Shown: positions 23,428 through 31,122 of the stretch, piece by piece
Position numbering within the stretch: the stretch's first letter is position 1
Layout of the letters: every line of letters begins with the position of its first letter
From: Candidatus Coatesiibacteriota bacterium
GTDB lineage: Bacteria > JAFGND01
Reading direction: 5' to 3'
DNA length: 32,630 nucleotides
Assembly (NCBI GenBank): GCA_016927185.1
Contig: JAFGND010000041.1
Coordinates: 1-32,630 of the forward strand
The notes under the pieces: generated by a model
What the model was told of the DNA's origin: nothing
The model's input: only the letters and a program-made list of their open reading frames with translations
The model's database searches: none
Program-made: the position numbers and the translations under genes

Positions 23428-25179
23428 ATGAATACTAACAAGGCAGTTCAGGCATGGGTTGATGAAATGGCAAAGTTGACAAAACCTGACAGAATTGAAT
23501 GGATTGATGGAAGCAAAGAGCAGATAGAAAGTTTGAAAAAGGAAGGATTCAGGACAGGAGATTTGATAGAACTGGATCAGGAAGTACTTCCTGGTTGCGT
23601 TTATCATAGAACTGCTGTCAATGATGTTGCAAGAGTTGAGCACCTTACATTCATTTGCACGCCTACTAAAGAAGAGGCAGGTCCTACCAATAACTGGATG
23701 GCACCAGATGAAGCATATAATAGACTGGGAAAAATATTCGATGGGTCCATGAAAGGCAGGACTATGTACGTAATTCCTTATCTTTTAGGAACTTACGGTT
23801 CTCCTTTCACGAAAGTAGGTATAGAGATTACTGACAGCATATATGTTGTCTTGAATATGCTCATAATGACAAGAGCTGGTGACATTGCCCTCAAGCATCT
23901 TGGTGATTCAGATGAATTCAACAAGGGTTTGCATGGGAAGGAAAAAAGGGACCTGGAAAGAAGATATATATGCCAGTTCCCCCAGGATAATACTATCTGG
24001 AGCGTTGGATCAGGATATGGCGGAAATGTTCTCCTTGGAAAGAAATGCTTTTCCCTTAGAGTTGCAAGCTATATGGGAAGAAATGAAGGCTGGATGGCTG
24101 AACATATGCTCATTCTTGGCCTTGAAGATCCCAAAGGGAATATTACTTACATGACAGGCGCATTTCCTTCTGCCTGCGGAAAAACCAATCTTGCAATGCT
24201 TGTTCCACCAGATTCGTTTCCGGGTTATAAGGTATGGACTGTAGGTGATGATATTGCCTGGATGAGAATAGGTGAAGATGGAAGATTATGGGCAATGAAT
24301 CCAGAGTTTGGTTTCTTTGGCGTTGCTCCCGGGACAAGCATGAAATCAAATCCTAATGCCCTTCTTACAATGAAAAGCAATTCGATTTATACCAATGTTG
24401 TCATTACTCCTGAAAAAACTGTATGGTGGGAAGGCATGGGAGTCGAGCCACCAAAGAAAGCATGGGACTGGAAAGGTAATGAATGGACACCTGAATCAGG
24501 TGAAAAAGGCGCACAGCCAAATTCACGTTTCACTGCACCAGCAAGCCAATGTCCCTGCATTTCAAAGGAATGGGAAAATCCAAAGGGAGTTCCTATTTCT
24601 GCCATAATTTTTGGTGGAAGAAGAGCAAAAGTTGCACCTCTTGTTTATCAGTCATTCGACTGGAATCATGGTGTTTTTATAGGATCAATGATGGGTTCTG
24701 AAACTACTGCTGCTGCAACAGGTCAGGTAGGAGTAGTAAGACGCGATCCAATGGCAATGCTTCCCTTCTGTGGATACAACATGGTTGATTATTTCAGGCA
24801 CTGGATTAAAATGGGAAAGAAGATACCGAATCCCCCTAAGATATTCAATGTTAACTGGTTCAGAACTGATGAACAAGGGAAATTCATATGGCCGGGTTAT
24901 GGGGAAAATGTTCGCATTCTGGACTGGATTGCAAGACGTTGCAGTAATCAGGTAGTAGCGAATGAAACACCAATCGGTTATGTTCCGAAGCCAGAAGATA
25001 TTGATATAAAAGGGCTTGGTATAAGCATGAAAGACATAGATAGACTGCTGGAGCTGAAAAAGGAAGACTGGGAAGTAGAAATAGAGGATCAGAAGAAATT
25101 CTATGAGAAATTCGGTGATACTCTTCCTGAAGAGCTGAATAGAGAATATACCAATCTAAAGAAAAGATTTGGATTATAA
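23428..25179 (+). CDS. pckG: Phosphoenolpyruvate carboxykinase (GTP)
   Basis: Interconverts oxaloacetate and PEP with GTP/GDP in the cytoplasm, for gluconeogenesis or, in some anaerobes, CO2 fixation onto PEP. The 583-residue length is that of the GTP class, not the ATP class (about 530). Signatures in order: NNWMAP, GRTMYVIPYLLGTYGSPFTKVGIEITDS, GSGYGGNVLLGKKCF, the P-loop region GAFPSACGKTNLAM with the class-typical reactive Cys250, WTVGDDIAWMR (metal-binding Asp pair), NPEFGFFGVAPGTS and the Ω-loop/guanine region RRDPMAMLPFCGYN...YFRHW. All look intact. Start ATG 23428 is chosen from the spacing to GAGG; ATG 23425 is the alternative. The alkyltransferase-like gene starts 7 nt after the stop and is probably cotranscribed. 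Confidence 0.97.
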   Translation: MNTNKAVQAWVDEMAKLTKPDRIEWIDGSKEQIESLKKEGFRTGDLIELDQEVLPGCVYHRTAVNDVARVEHLTFICTPTKEEAGPTNNWMAPDEAYNRLGKIFDGSMKGRTMYVIPYLLGTYGSPFTKVGIEITDSIYVVLNMLIMTRAGDIALKHLGDSDEFNKGLHGKEKRDLERRYICQFPQDNTIWSVGSGYGGNVLLGKKCFSLRVASYMGRNEGWMAEHMLILGLEDPKGNITYMTGAFPSACGKTNLAMLVPPDSFPGYKVWTVGDDIAWMRIGEDGRLWAMNPEFGFFGVAPGTSMKSNPNALLTMKSNSIYTNVVITPEKTVWWEGMGVEPPKKAWDWKGNEWTPESGEKGAQPNSRFTAPASQCPCISKEWENPKGVPISAIIFGGRRAKVAPLVYQSFDWNHGVFIGSMMGSETTAAATGQVGVVRRDPMAMLPFCGYNMVDYFRHWIKMGKKIPNPPKIFNVNWFRTDEQGKFIWPGYGENVRILDWIARRCSNQVVANETPIGYVPKPEDIDIKGLGISMKDIDRLLELKKEDWEVEIEDQKKFYEKFGDTLPEELNREYTNLKKRFGL

Positions 25180-25186
25180 GGATAGA

Positions 25187-25504
25187 ATGATAAGAGATAT
25201 ATTCACTGAAAAAGTGATTAAACTTATAAAGCAGATTCCTTCTGGCAAAGTTGCCACATATGGGCAGATTTCTTTTCTTGCAGGTGATGACAGTTCAGGA
25301 GCAAGACAGGTGGCAAGAATTCTTCATTCCTGTACTGAAAAAGAAAACCTGCCCTGGCATAGAATAATAAACTCAAAAGGATGTATTTCATTGAAGGGAG
25401 AAGCCTATAAACTTCAGAGGGAAATGCTTGAATCTGAAGGAATTGTATTTGATGAGTCAGGTCAGGTTGATTTCAAGAGATTCCTGTGGATTCCAGGTTA
25501 TTGA
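25187..25504 (+). CDS. Alkyltransferase-like protein (ATL, MGMT-type domain without catalytic Cys)
   Basis: 105-residue DNA-binding repair protein related to O6-alkylguanine-DNA methyltransferase. The MGMT C-terminal domain is clear: FTEKVIKLIKQIPSGKVATYGQI, SGARQVARILHS (recognition helix and Arg finger) and PWHRIINSKG. Where MGMT has PCHR with the acceptor Cys, this protein has PWHR (Trp57), the hallmark of ATL proteins. These cannot take up the alkyl group and instead mark alkylated guanine for nucleotide excision repair. The frame extends back to TTG 25169 inside pckG, but ATG 25187 has AAGGA upstream and is preferred. It sits between metabolic genes, so the neighbours say little. Confidence 0.9.
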   Translation: MIRDIFTEKVIKLIKQIPSGKVATYGQISFLAGDDSSGARQVARILHSCTEKENLPWHRIINSKGCISLKGEAYKLQREMLESEGIVFDESGQVDFKRFLWIPGY

Positions 25505-25589
25505 TTACAGCAAGTTAAAACTGCTAGTTTTTCCTGTCATTTATCTTTGCTGCAGTCAGATCCCTTGATACTGGTTTTTAATTTTCATA

Positions 25590-25595
25590 AAGGAG
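25590..25595 (+). promoter_or_regulatory. Ribosome binding site fixing the start of the cysteine-rich protein
   Basis: AAGGAG five bases before ATG 25601. The reading frame is open further upstream, but this site argues for the shorter form. Confidence 0.65.
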
Positions 25596-25600
25596 AGAGT

Positions 25601-26137
25601 ATGCCATTCAAGGAAGAACGCTTCCAGAAATCCTTCAAAAAGGTAATAAAAAAGGAAGTTCCTGAAGAAGTGAAAAAGAATCTTTCTCAGTACAAGACAA
25701 AGACAACTCCTTCAGGGAAAGCAGGTTACATAAAAGACCTTCTGAAAGAGTTATCCAGATTGCTTAATTCAGAGGAAATAAGAGAGATTATGCAAGAATG
25801 CGGCAAGGAATGTATATCTAAAGGCACCTTGAAGACTGCAAAGGAATTGCATAAAGAATCAAAGGACTTGAAAGAGTTCCTTGCCAGATTGAATGAATAT
25901 CATATTGGAGGGGGACACCTGGAACTTAATGGCAATATCATAAATGCTTGTTATACAAAATGTTACTGTGGCAGCGTTAATAATACAAGGGAAAGCATTC
26001 CCCTGGATTACTGTTATTGTTCAACTGGTTGGTATAAAAGGCTTTTCGAGGAAGTTCTTCAGAAACCTGTAAAAGTGGAGATTATACAATCAATAGTGAA
26101 TGGAGCTGACAAATGCCTGTTCAATATTTACATATAA
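25601..26137 (+). CDS. Cysteine-rich protein of unknown function (possibly DUF6144-like)
   Basis: 178 residues from the preferred start. I do not firmly recognise the family; the C-terminal half reminds me of DUF6144-type proteins. The N-terminal half is basic and helical. The C-terminal half holds CGKEC, a Gly/His turn (EYHIGGGHLEL), CYTKCYCGSV, YCYCSTGWYKRLFEEVL and an end with KVEIIQSIVNGADKC. That closing strand pattern is like small-molecule-binding domains of the V4R type, and nine cysteines in about 115 residues suggest metal or Fe-S binding. No signal peptide is seen, so it is probably cytoplasmic. It ends 18 nt before the carA start and is likely in the same transcript as carAB. No function is assigned. 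Confidence 0.7.
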   Translation: MPFKEERFQKSFKKVIKKEVPEEVKKNLSQYKTKTTPSGKAGYIKDLLKELSRLLNSEEIREIMQECGKECISKGTLKTAKELHKESKDLKEFLARLNEYHIGGGHLELNGNIINACYTKCYCGSVNNTRESIPLDYCYCSTGWYKRLFEEVLQKPVKVEIIQSIVNGADKCLFNIYI

Positions 26138-26155
26138 ATCTTTGAACATGTGATT

Positions 26156-27220
26156 ATGGAAAAGGCAAAGCTCGTTCTTGAAGACGGAAGCGAGTTCACC
26201 GGTATACCATTCGGAACAAGGAAAGCAGTTTCTGGTGAAGTGGTTTTCAATACAGGGATGACTGGTTATCCAGAAAGCCTCACTGATCCATCATACAAAG
26301 GACAAATTCTCGCAATGACTTATCCCTTGATAGGGAACTATGGAATTTTTCAAGAACAGAGAGAGGATAACCTGCTGGTGAATTTCGAATCAGACAGTAT
26401 ACAAGTGAATGCACTTGTATTATCAGATTTAAGCAGGAATTTCAGTCATTGTCAATCTGTGATATCCCTTGAAGAATGGATGAAGCAGCATGGAATTCCT
26501 GGGCTGTATAATGTTGATACAAGGTCACTTACCAAGAAACTTAGAGAGAATGGCACAATGCCCGGAAAAATAGTATTTGAAGATCTTGATACTGAGATAG
26601 AAGATCCAAACAAGACGGATCTTGTTTCTTCAGTAAGTATCAGGAAACCTGTTTTGTTCAGGAAGAATGGAAGCAAGAAGATAGTCATTATTGACTGCGG
26701 AGTAAAAAACAGCATAATAAGAGCATTTCTGAAGAGGGACATCAGCGTGCTTCTCTGCCCCCATGATCATGATTTCCTGAATGAGCAGATAGATGGAGTT
26801 GTAATTTCCAATGGTCCTGGTGATCCTGAAATGTGCAAAAGAACAATAGAGAATGTGAAAAAGGCTATGGAAAAATGTTTGCCAATTCTAGGTATATGTC
26901 TTGGTTCCCAAATACTTGGACTTGCTTCTGGAGCAGAAACTTACAAACTGAAATATGGACATAGAAGCCATAACCAGCCTTGTGCAGAGTCTGGTACAAA
27001 GAGATGCTATATCACTTCTCAGAATCATGGGTATGCTGTTGATTCCAATACGCTTAAGGAAGACTGGAGAGAATGGTTTTACAATATGAATGATGGTTCA
27101 AATGAAGGAATTATTCATATTTCAAAGCCATTCTTTGGGACTCAGTTTCATCCTGAAGCTTCTCCAGGTCCTGATGACACTGAATTTGTCTTCGATATGT
27201 TCACAAGAGCCCTCAAATGA
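26156..27220 (+). CDS. carA: Carbamoyl-phosphate synthase small subunit (glutaminase)
   Basis: Releases ammonia from glutamine for CarB, feeding pyrimidine and arginine synthesis. The N-terminal domain has LVLEDGSEFTG, GEVVFNTGMTGYPESLTDPSY and YPLIGNYGI. The class I amidotransferase domain has NGPGDP, the nucleophile Cys248 in GICLGSQ, and catalytic His/Glu in GTQFHPEASPGP. NDGSNEGIIH before the last motif and the overall wording resemble the eukaryotic CAD/CPS and Bacteroidota enzymes. Start: ATG 26156 (354 residues) is used; GTG 26150 in frame is an alternative and neither has a strong ribosome site. The stop overlaps the carB start by 4 nt (ATGA). Confidence 0.96.
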   Translation: MEKAKLVLEDGSEFTGIPFGTRKAVSGEVVFNTGMTGYPESLTDPSYKGQILAMTYPLIGNYGIFQEQREDNLLVNFESDSIQVNALVLSDLSRNFSHCQSVISLEEWMKQHGIPGLYNVDTRSLTKKLRENGTMPGKIVFEDLDTEIEDPNKTDLVSSVSIRKPVLFRKNGSKKIVIIDCGVKNSIIRAFLKRDISVLLCPHDHDFLNEQIDGVVISNGPGDPEMCKRTIENVKKAMEKCLPILGICLGSQILGLASGAETYKLKYGHRSHNQPCAESGTKRCYITSQNHGYAVDSNTLKEDWREWFYNMNDGSNEGIIHISKPFFGTQFHPEASPGPDDTEFVFDMFTRALK

Positions 27221-30200
27221 AGCAAAAGTACAGGAAAGTTCTGATTATTGGATCCGGAGCCATAAAAATAGGTCAGGCAGGTGAGTTTGACTATTCAGGA
27301 AGTCAGGCAATAAAAGCATTGAAAGAGGAAGGAATCTCGACCATACTCATAAATCCCAATATTGCTACAATCCAGACTTCAGAGCATCTTGCAGACAAGG
27401 TTTATTTCCTCCCAGTAAACAGCTATTTCATTGAGAAAATCATTGAAAAGGAAAGACCAGATGGAATTCTTCTCGGATTCGGTGGACAGACAGCATTGAA
27501 TACAGGGATTGAACTGGCAAGGAAGGGAGTGCTTGAAGAGTATGGAACAGAAATACTTGGCAGTCCTCTTGAAGCTATACTCAATACTGAGGACAGGGAG
27601 CTTTTCAAACACAAGATAAAAGAGCTGGATTTAAGAATACCTTCAAGCATGACAGCGCATTCTGAAACTGAAGTGATATCTTCAGCAAATTCAATAGGTT
27701 ATCCTGTAATGGTAAGGGCTGCATATGCATTGGGCGGACTTGGTTCAGGTATTGCGTATAATGAAGCAGAACTGAGAGAACTTTCAAGGAAATCATTTGC
27801 GTTCAGTGAGCAAGTACTGATAGAGGAGTACCTTGATGGCTGGAAAGAACTGGAATATGAAGTTGTAAGAGATGTTTATGATAACTGCATAGTAGTATGT
27901 TCCATGGAGAATATTGATCCAATGGGAATTCATACAGGCGAAAGTATAGTTGTTGCTCCTGTACAGACATTGACATCAGCAGAGAATTTCATGCTGAGGG
28001 CAATCTCGATAAAAGTGATAAGATATCTTGGAATAATAGGCGAATGCAATATTCAGTTTGCATTGAATCCAGAAAACGGGGATTACAGGATTATAGAAGT
28101 GAATGCAAGATTGAGCAGAAGCTCCGCACTTGCTTCAAAGGCAACAGGTTATCCGCTTGCTTTCATTGCAACAAAGCTTTCTTTAGGTTATTCACTAAGC
28201 AGCTTGAAGAATTCAATCACGAAAGAGACTTCCGCATTCTTTGAACCTGCACTGGATTACATCATAGTAAAATTCCCGAGATGGGATTTGCAGAAATTCA
28301 ACATGATAAACCAGGAGATTGGCTCAGAGATGAAGTCTGTTGGTGAAGTAATGGCAATTGGCAGGAAATTCGAAGAAGCATTGCAGAAGGCGATAAGAAT
28401 GCTGGATATTGGAGCTAACGGATTGACAGACAACGATTTTACATTCGAGAATCCAAGACAGGAAATAAGACAGGCTTCTGACAAGCGGATTTTCGCAATT
28501 GCTGAAGGATTGAAAAAGGGAATCTCCATAGATGAAATGAACAATCTCAGCAAGATCAACAAGTGGTTTCTTTATAAATTAAAGAATATCATAGACATAG
28601 AAGAAGAAATAAGGAAATATTCACTTGAAAACCTTCCACATGAACTGCTTCTTGATGCCAAGAGACTTGGTTTTGCTGATTTGACTGTTGCAAAGCTTGT
28701 TGGAAGCGATGAGATAAGTGTAAGGGTTGCAAGGAAATCAAAAAATATTGTACCTGTTGTCAAGAACATAGATACTCTTGCTGCAGAATATCCAGCACAA
28801 ACTAATTACCTTTATACGACCTATAATGGAGATGAAAATGACATCTCATTCAGCGAGAAAAATCAGGTCATGATACTGGGAGGTGGTCCTTACAGAATTG
28901 GCTCTTCAGTAGAGTTTGACTGGTGCTGTGTTACAAGTGCAATGAGGTTGAGAAAAAATGATTATAAAGTCATAATGCTGAACTGCAATCCAGAAACTGT
29001 AAGTACTGATTATGACATTTGCAACAAGCTTTATTTCGAGGAAATTACTTTTGAGAAAGTCCTTGATATATATGAACTTGAAAGCCCAACAGGAATCATT
29101 GTGTCAATGGGAGGGCAAACTCCAAACAGTCTTGCTTTGCCTTTATATAATCATGGTGTTCATATACTTGGAACATCACCTGAGGATATAGACAGAGCAG
29201 AGGACAGGCATAAATTCTCTAATCTATTGGATGAACTCAAGATAGATCAGCCTGAATGGAAGGAGCTTACAAGCATAGAGGAAGCAGAGATGTTTGCGCA
29301 AACTGTTGGCTTTCCGGTACTTGTAAGACCAAGCTATGTATTAAGCGGAGCTGCAATGAGTATTATCTTGAGCAGGGATGAGCTTAAGTTCTATCTTGAG
29401 AAGGCATCATCAGTCAGCAAGAAGCATCCTGCAGTTATAAGCAAGTTCATAACTGAGGCAAAAGAGATTGAGATAGATGCAGTTGCAAAAAAGGGAAAGC
29501 TTGTATGCTATGCGATCTCGGAACACATTGAGAATGCAGGGGTTCACTCTGGTGATGCTACACTTGTTCTTCCACCCCAGAGAACATATCTTGAGACAAT
29601 GCGTAGAATAAAGACAATCACGAAAAACATTGCAAGTGAATTACATATAAATGGACCTTTCAATATACAGTTCATTGCAAAGGAGAATGACGTCAAGGTA
29701 ATTGAATGCAATCTAAGGACTTCCAGAAGTTTTCCATTCGTTTCAAAGATATTCAGGCTGAATTTCATAGAACTGGCAACGGATGTCATTATGCAGCATG
29801 AAGTTCCAGTGATTGACCGCTCGGCATTTGATCTTGATTATGTTGGAGTCAAGTCATCTGAATTCTCATTTACAAGACTGAAGGGGTCAGACCCGATACT
29901 GGGTGTTGAAATGCGCTCTACTGGAGAGGTGGCCTGTATTGGTGACGATTTCAATGAAGCATTCATGAAAAGCCTTATTTCTACTGGTTTCAAACTTCCT
30001 GTGGAAACCATTCTTCTGTCAACTGGACCGATTGACAAGAAGGCAGAATTTCTTGAATATTCATTCATATTGCACAAAAGGGGCATGAGATTTTATGCGA
30101 CAAGTGGAACTGCTGATTTCATGAGGAAATATGGGATTGAAACAGAAATCCTGAACTGGCCTCTGGATATGAAAGAACCCAATATTTTAACTTATCTTTC

Positions 30201-30405
30201 GGATGGGAAGATAGATCTTGTAATAAATATCCCGAAAAACATTGAACGGGAAGAACTTGATAATGACTATCTGATAAGGCGAAAATCTGTTGATCTTGGC
30301 ATTCCCTTGATTACCAACATGCAGCTTGCAAAAAGGTTTGTTGAAGCAATAAGCAGGCTGGACATACAGGATCTTAAAATCAAGAGCTGGGACGAATATA
30401 AGTAG
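27217..30405 (+). CDS. carB: Carbamoyl-phosphate synthase large subunit, eukaryote/Bacteroidota-like type
   Basis: Makes carbamoyl phosphate from bicarbonate, ATP and ammonia from CarA. At 1062 residues it has the complete layout: N-terminal ATP-grasp half (GSGAIKIGQAGEFDYSGSQA, GFGGQTALN, AYALGGLGSG, EVNARLSRSSALASKATGYPLA), oligomerisation region (WFLYKLKNI), second ATP-grasp half (LGGGPYRIGSSVEFDW, MGGQTPNSLALPL, RPSYVLSGAAMSI, ECNLRTSRSFPFVSK) and a C-terminal methylglyoxal-synthase-like regulatory domain from about 930. YRIGSSVEFDWC replaces the NRIGQGIEFDYC form of E. coli, and IDTLAAEYPAQTNYLYTTYNG in the linker is close to the wording in animal CPS1/CAD. It overlaps carA by 4 nt. No regulatory attenuator is visible upstream. 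Confidence 0.97.
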   Translation: MKQKYRKVLIIGSGAIKIGQAGEFDYSGSQAIKALKEEGISTILINPNIATIQTSEHLADKVYFLPVNSYFIEKIIEKERPDGILLGFGGQTALNTGIELARKGVLEEYGTEILGSPLEAILNTEDRELFKHKIKELDLRIPSSMTAHSETEVISSANSIGYPVMVRAAYALGGLGSGIAYNEAELRELSRKSFAFSEQVLIEEYLDGWKELEYEVVRDVYDNCIVVCSMENIDPMGIHTGESIVVAPVQTLTSAENFMLRAISIKVIRYLGIIGECNIQFALNPENGDYRIIEVNARLSRSSALASKATGYPLAFIATKLSLGYSLSSLKNSITKETSAFFEPALDYIIVKFPRWDLQKFNMINQEIGSEMKSVGEVMAIGRKFEEALQKAIRMLDIGANGLTDNDFTFENPRQEIRQASDKRIFAIAEGLKKGISIDEMNNLSKINKWFLYKLKNIIDIEEEIRKYSLENLPHELLLDAKRLGFADLTVAKLVGSDEISVRVARKSKNIVPVVKNIDTLAAEYPAQTNYLYTTYNGDENDISFSEKNQVMILGGGPYRIGSSVEFDWCCVTSAMRLRKNDYKVIMLNCNPETVSTDYDICNKLYFEEITFEKVLDIYELESPTGIIVSMGGQTPNSLALPLYNHGVHILGTSPEDIDRAEDRHKFSNLLDELKIDQPEWKELTSIEEAEMFAQTVGFPVLVRPSYVLSGAAMSIILSRDELKFYLEKASSVSKKHPAVISKFITEAKEIEIDAVAKKGKLVCYAISEHIENAGVHSGDATLVLPPQRTYLETMRRIKTITKNIASELHINGPFNIQFIAKENDVKVIECNLRTSRSFPFVSKIFRLNFIELATDVIMQHEVPVIDRSAFDLDYVGVKSSEFSFTRLKGSDPILGVEMRSTGEVACIGDDFNEAFMKSLISTGFKLPVETILLSTGPIDKKAEFLEYSFILHKRGMRFYATSGTADFMRKYGIETEILNWPLDMKEPNILTYLSDGKIDLVINIPKNIEREELDNDYLIRRKSVDLGIPLITNMQLAKRFVEAISRLDIQDLKIKSWDEYK

Positions 30406-30535
30406 CAGCGTTTTTAAAGACCAGTTAATAATTTCTTTAAGTTGCTTTTATTGAATCTTCTTGACTGTAAACATATCAATTCCTAATTGCATTTATATCA
30501 AAATTACTGTTCATAATTACAGTATGGAGGCAATT
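30406..30535 (+). promoter_or_regulatory. Gap after carB: weak terminator and candidate promoter
   Basis: TTAAAGA (30414-30420) and TCTTTAA (30434-30440) can pair across a 13-nt loop soon after the carB stop; it is AT-rich and weak. TTGAAT (30451-30456) with TATCAA (30474-30479) at a 17-nt spacing is the best promoter candidate for the next gene; TTGACT (30461-30466) is an alternative -35. Confidence 0.35.
30526..30530 (+). promoter_or_regulatory. Ribosome binding site fixing the PQQ-repeat protein start
   Basis: GGAGG five bases before ATG 30536. Translation from here begins directly with a signal peptide, so the upstream open frame back to TTG 30461 is not used. Confidence 0.75.
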
Positions 30536-31087
30536 ATGAGAAACCTGCTTCTGATAGTAATTCTGCTATATTTATCCAGTCTGCTTTTTTCAGCCCCAGG
30601 AGATTTACTTTGGAAATTTCAAACTGGTAATGAAATTTGGTCTTCTCCACGGGTTTCAGAAGGAGTTGTATTTGTTGGAAGTAATGATGAGTATCTCTAT
30701 GCAATAAACTGCTCTGATGGATCCTTGAAATGGCGCTATCAAACAGGTACTTCAATTGTCTACTCATCACCTTGTATCTCAAATGGAGTAGTATATATTG
30801 GGAGTTGCGATAATTATCTTTATGCAATAGAAACTTATGGGTATAAAGGTTTCAAGAATAACAAATCAGCTTCCTCTCTTCCCTCCCCCTCCCTCTCCAT
30901 CTCTCCCAACCCTTTCTCCTCCCGCTTGTCAGTTTCCCTGCCATCTTCAGGAGCAATCTATTCCCTTACTGGTCAATTGATTATGAAACTAGATAAAGGA
31001 AAGCATTCTATTGATACAAACAGCTGGAAAGAGGGAGTTTATATAATTAAATCAAAGAATTCTTCTTTAAAGATTACGAAACTTTGA
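30536..31087 (+). CDS. Secreted mini-protein: two PQQ-type beta-propeller repeats plus T9SS-like tail
   Basis: 183 residues. The signal peptide is residues 1-19 (MRN, then a Leu/Ile core, ending LFS before APGD). Two PQQ-type repeats follow: WKFQTG...YLYAI and WRYQTG...YLYAI, each 32-33 residues. A normal propeller needs about six to eight blades, so this is far too short for a closed one unless it oligomerises. A linker rich in Ser and Pro leads to a C-terminal sorting-type domain (SISPNPFSSRLSV, IYSLTGQLIMKL, WKEGVYIIKS) like the Por secretion tail, here shortened to about 65 residues. The protein probably goes to the cell surface. The linker is encoded by an unusual pyrimidine-rich stretch. 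A related repeat gene lies 1 kb downstream, beyond the barrel gene. The function is unknown. Confidence 0.75.
   Translation: MRNLLLIVILLYLSSLLFSAPGDLLWKFQTGNEIWSSPRVSEGVVFVGSNDEYLYAINCSDGSLKWRYQTGTSIVYSSPCISNGVVYIGSCDNYLYAIETYGYKGFKNNKSASSLPSPSLSISPNPFSSRLSVSLPSSGAIYSLTGQLIMKLDKGKHSIDTNSWKEGVYIIKSKNSSLKITKL
30611..30706 (+). repeat. PQQ-type repeat 1 (coding)
   Basis: 96-nt unit encoding W-K-F-Q-T-G to Y-A-I, with SSP, GVVFVGS and YLYAI marks. Confidence 0.7.
30731..30829 (+). repeat. PQQ-type repeat 2 (coding)
   Basis: 99-nt unit encoding W-R-Y-Q-T-G to Y-A-I, similar to the first at the protein level, with SSP, GVVYIGS and YLYAI marks. Confidence 0.7.
30870..30923 (+). repeat. Polypyrimidine tract at a domain junction
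   Basis: 29 consecutive pyrimidines at 30870-30898, then further pyrimidine blocks to 30923 with only single or paired A between them. It encodes the Ser/Pro linker and the start of the sorting tail, with codons (CCC, TCC, CTC, CGC) that are uncommon elsewhere in the window. Confidence 0.8.
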
Positions 31088-31122
31088 AGGTAATATAATG
31101 ATATTAACAATAGGAGGTAGCA

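Noticed and set aside
30870-30923. Coding frameshift at the pyrimidine tract
   Set aside because: The frame continues cleanly into a recognisable sorting-type tail (SPNP, GVYIIKS), so the tract is in frame.
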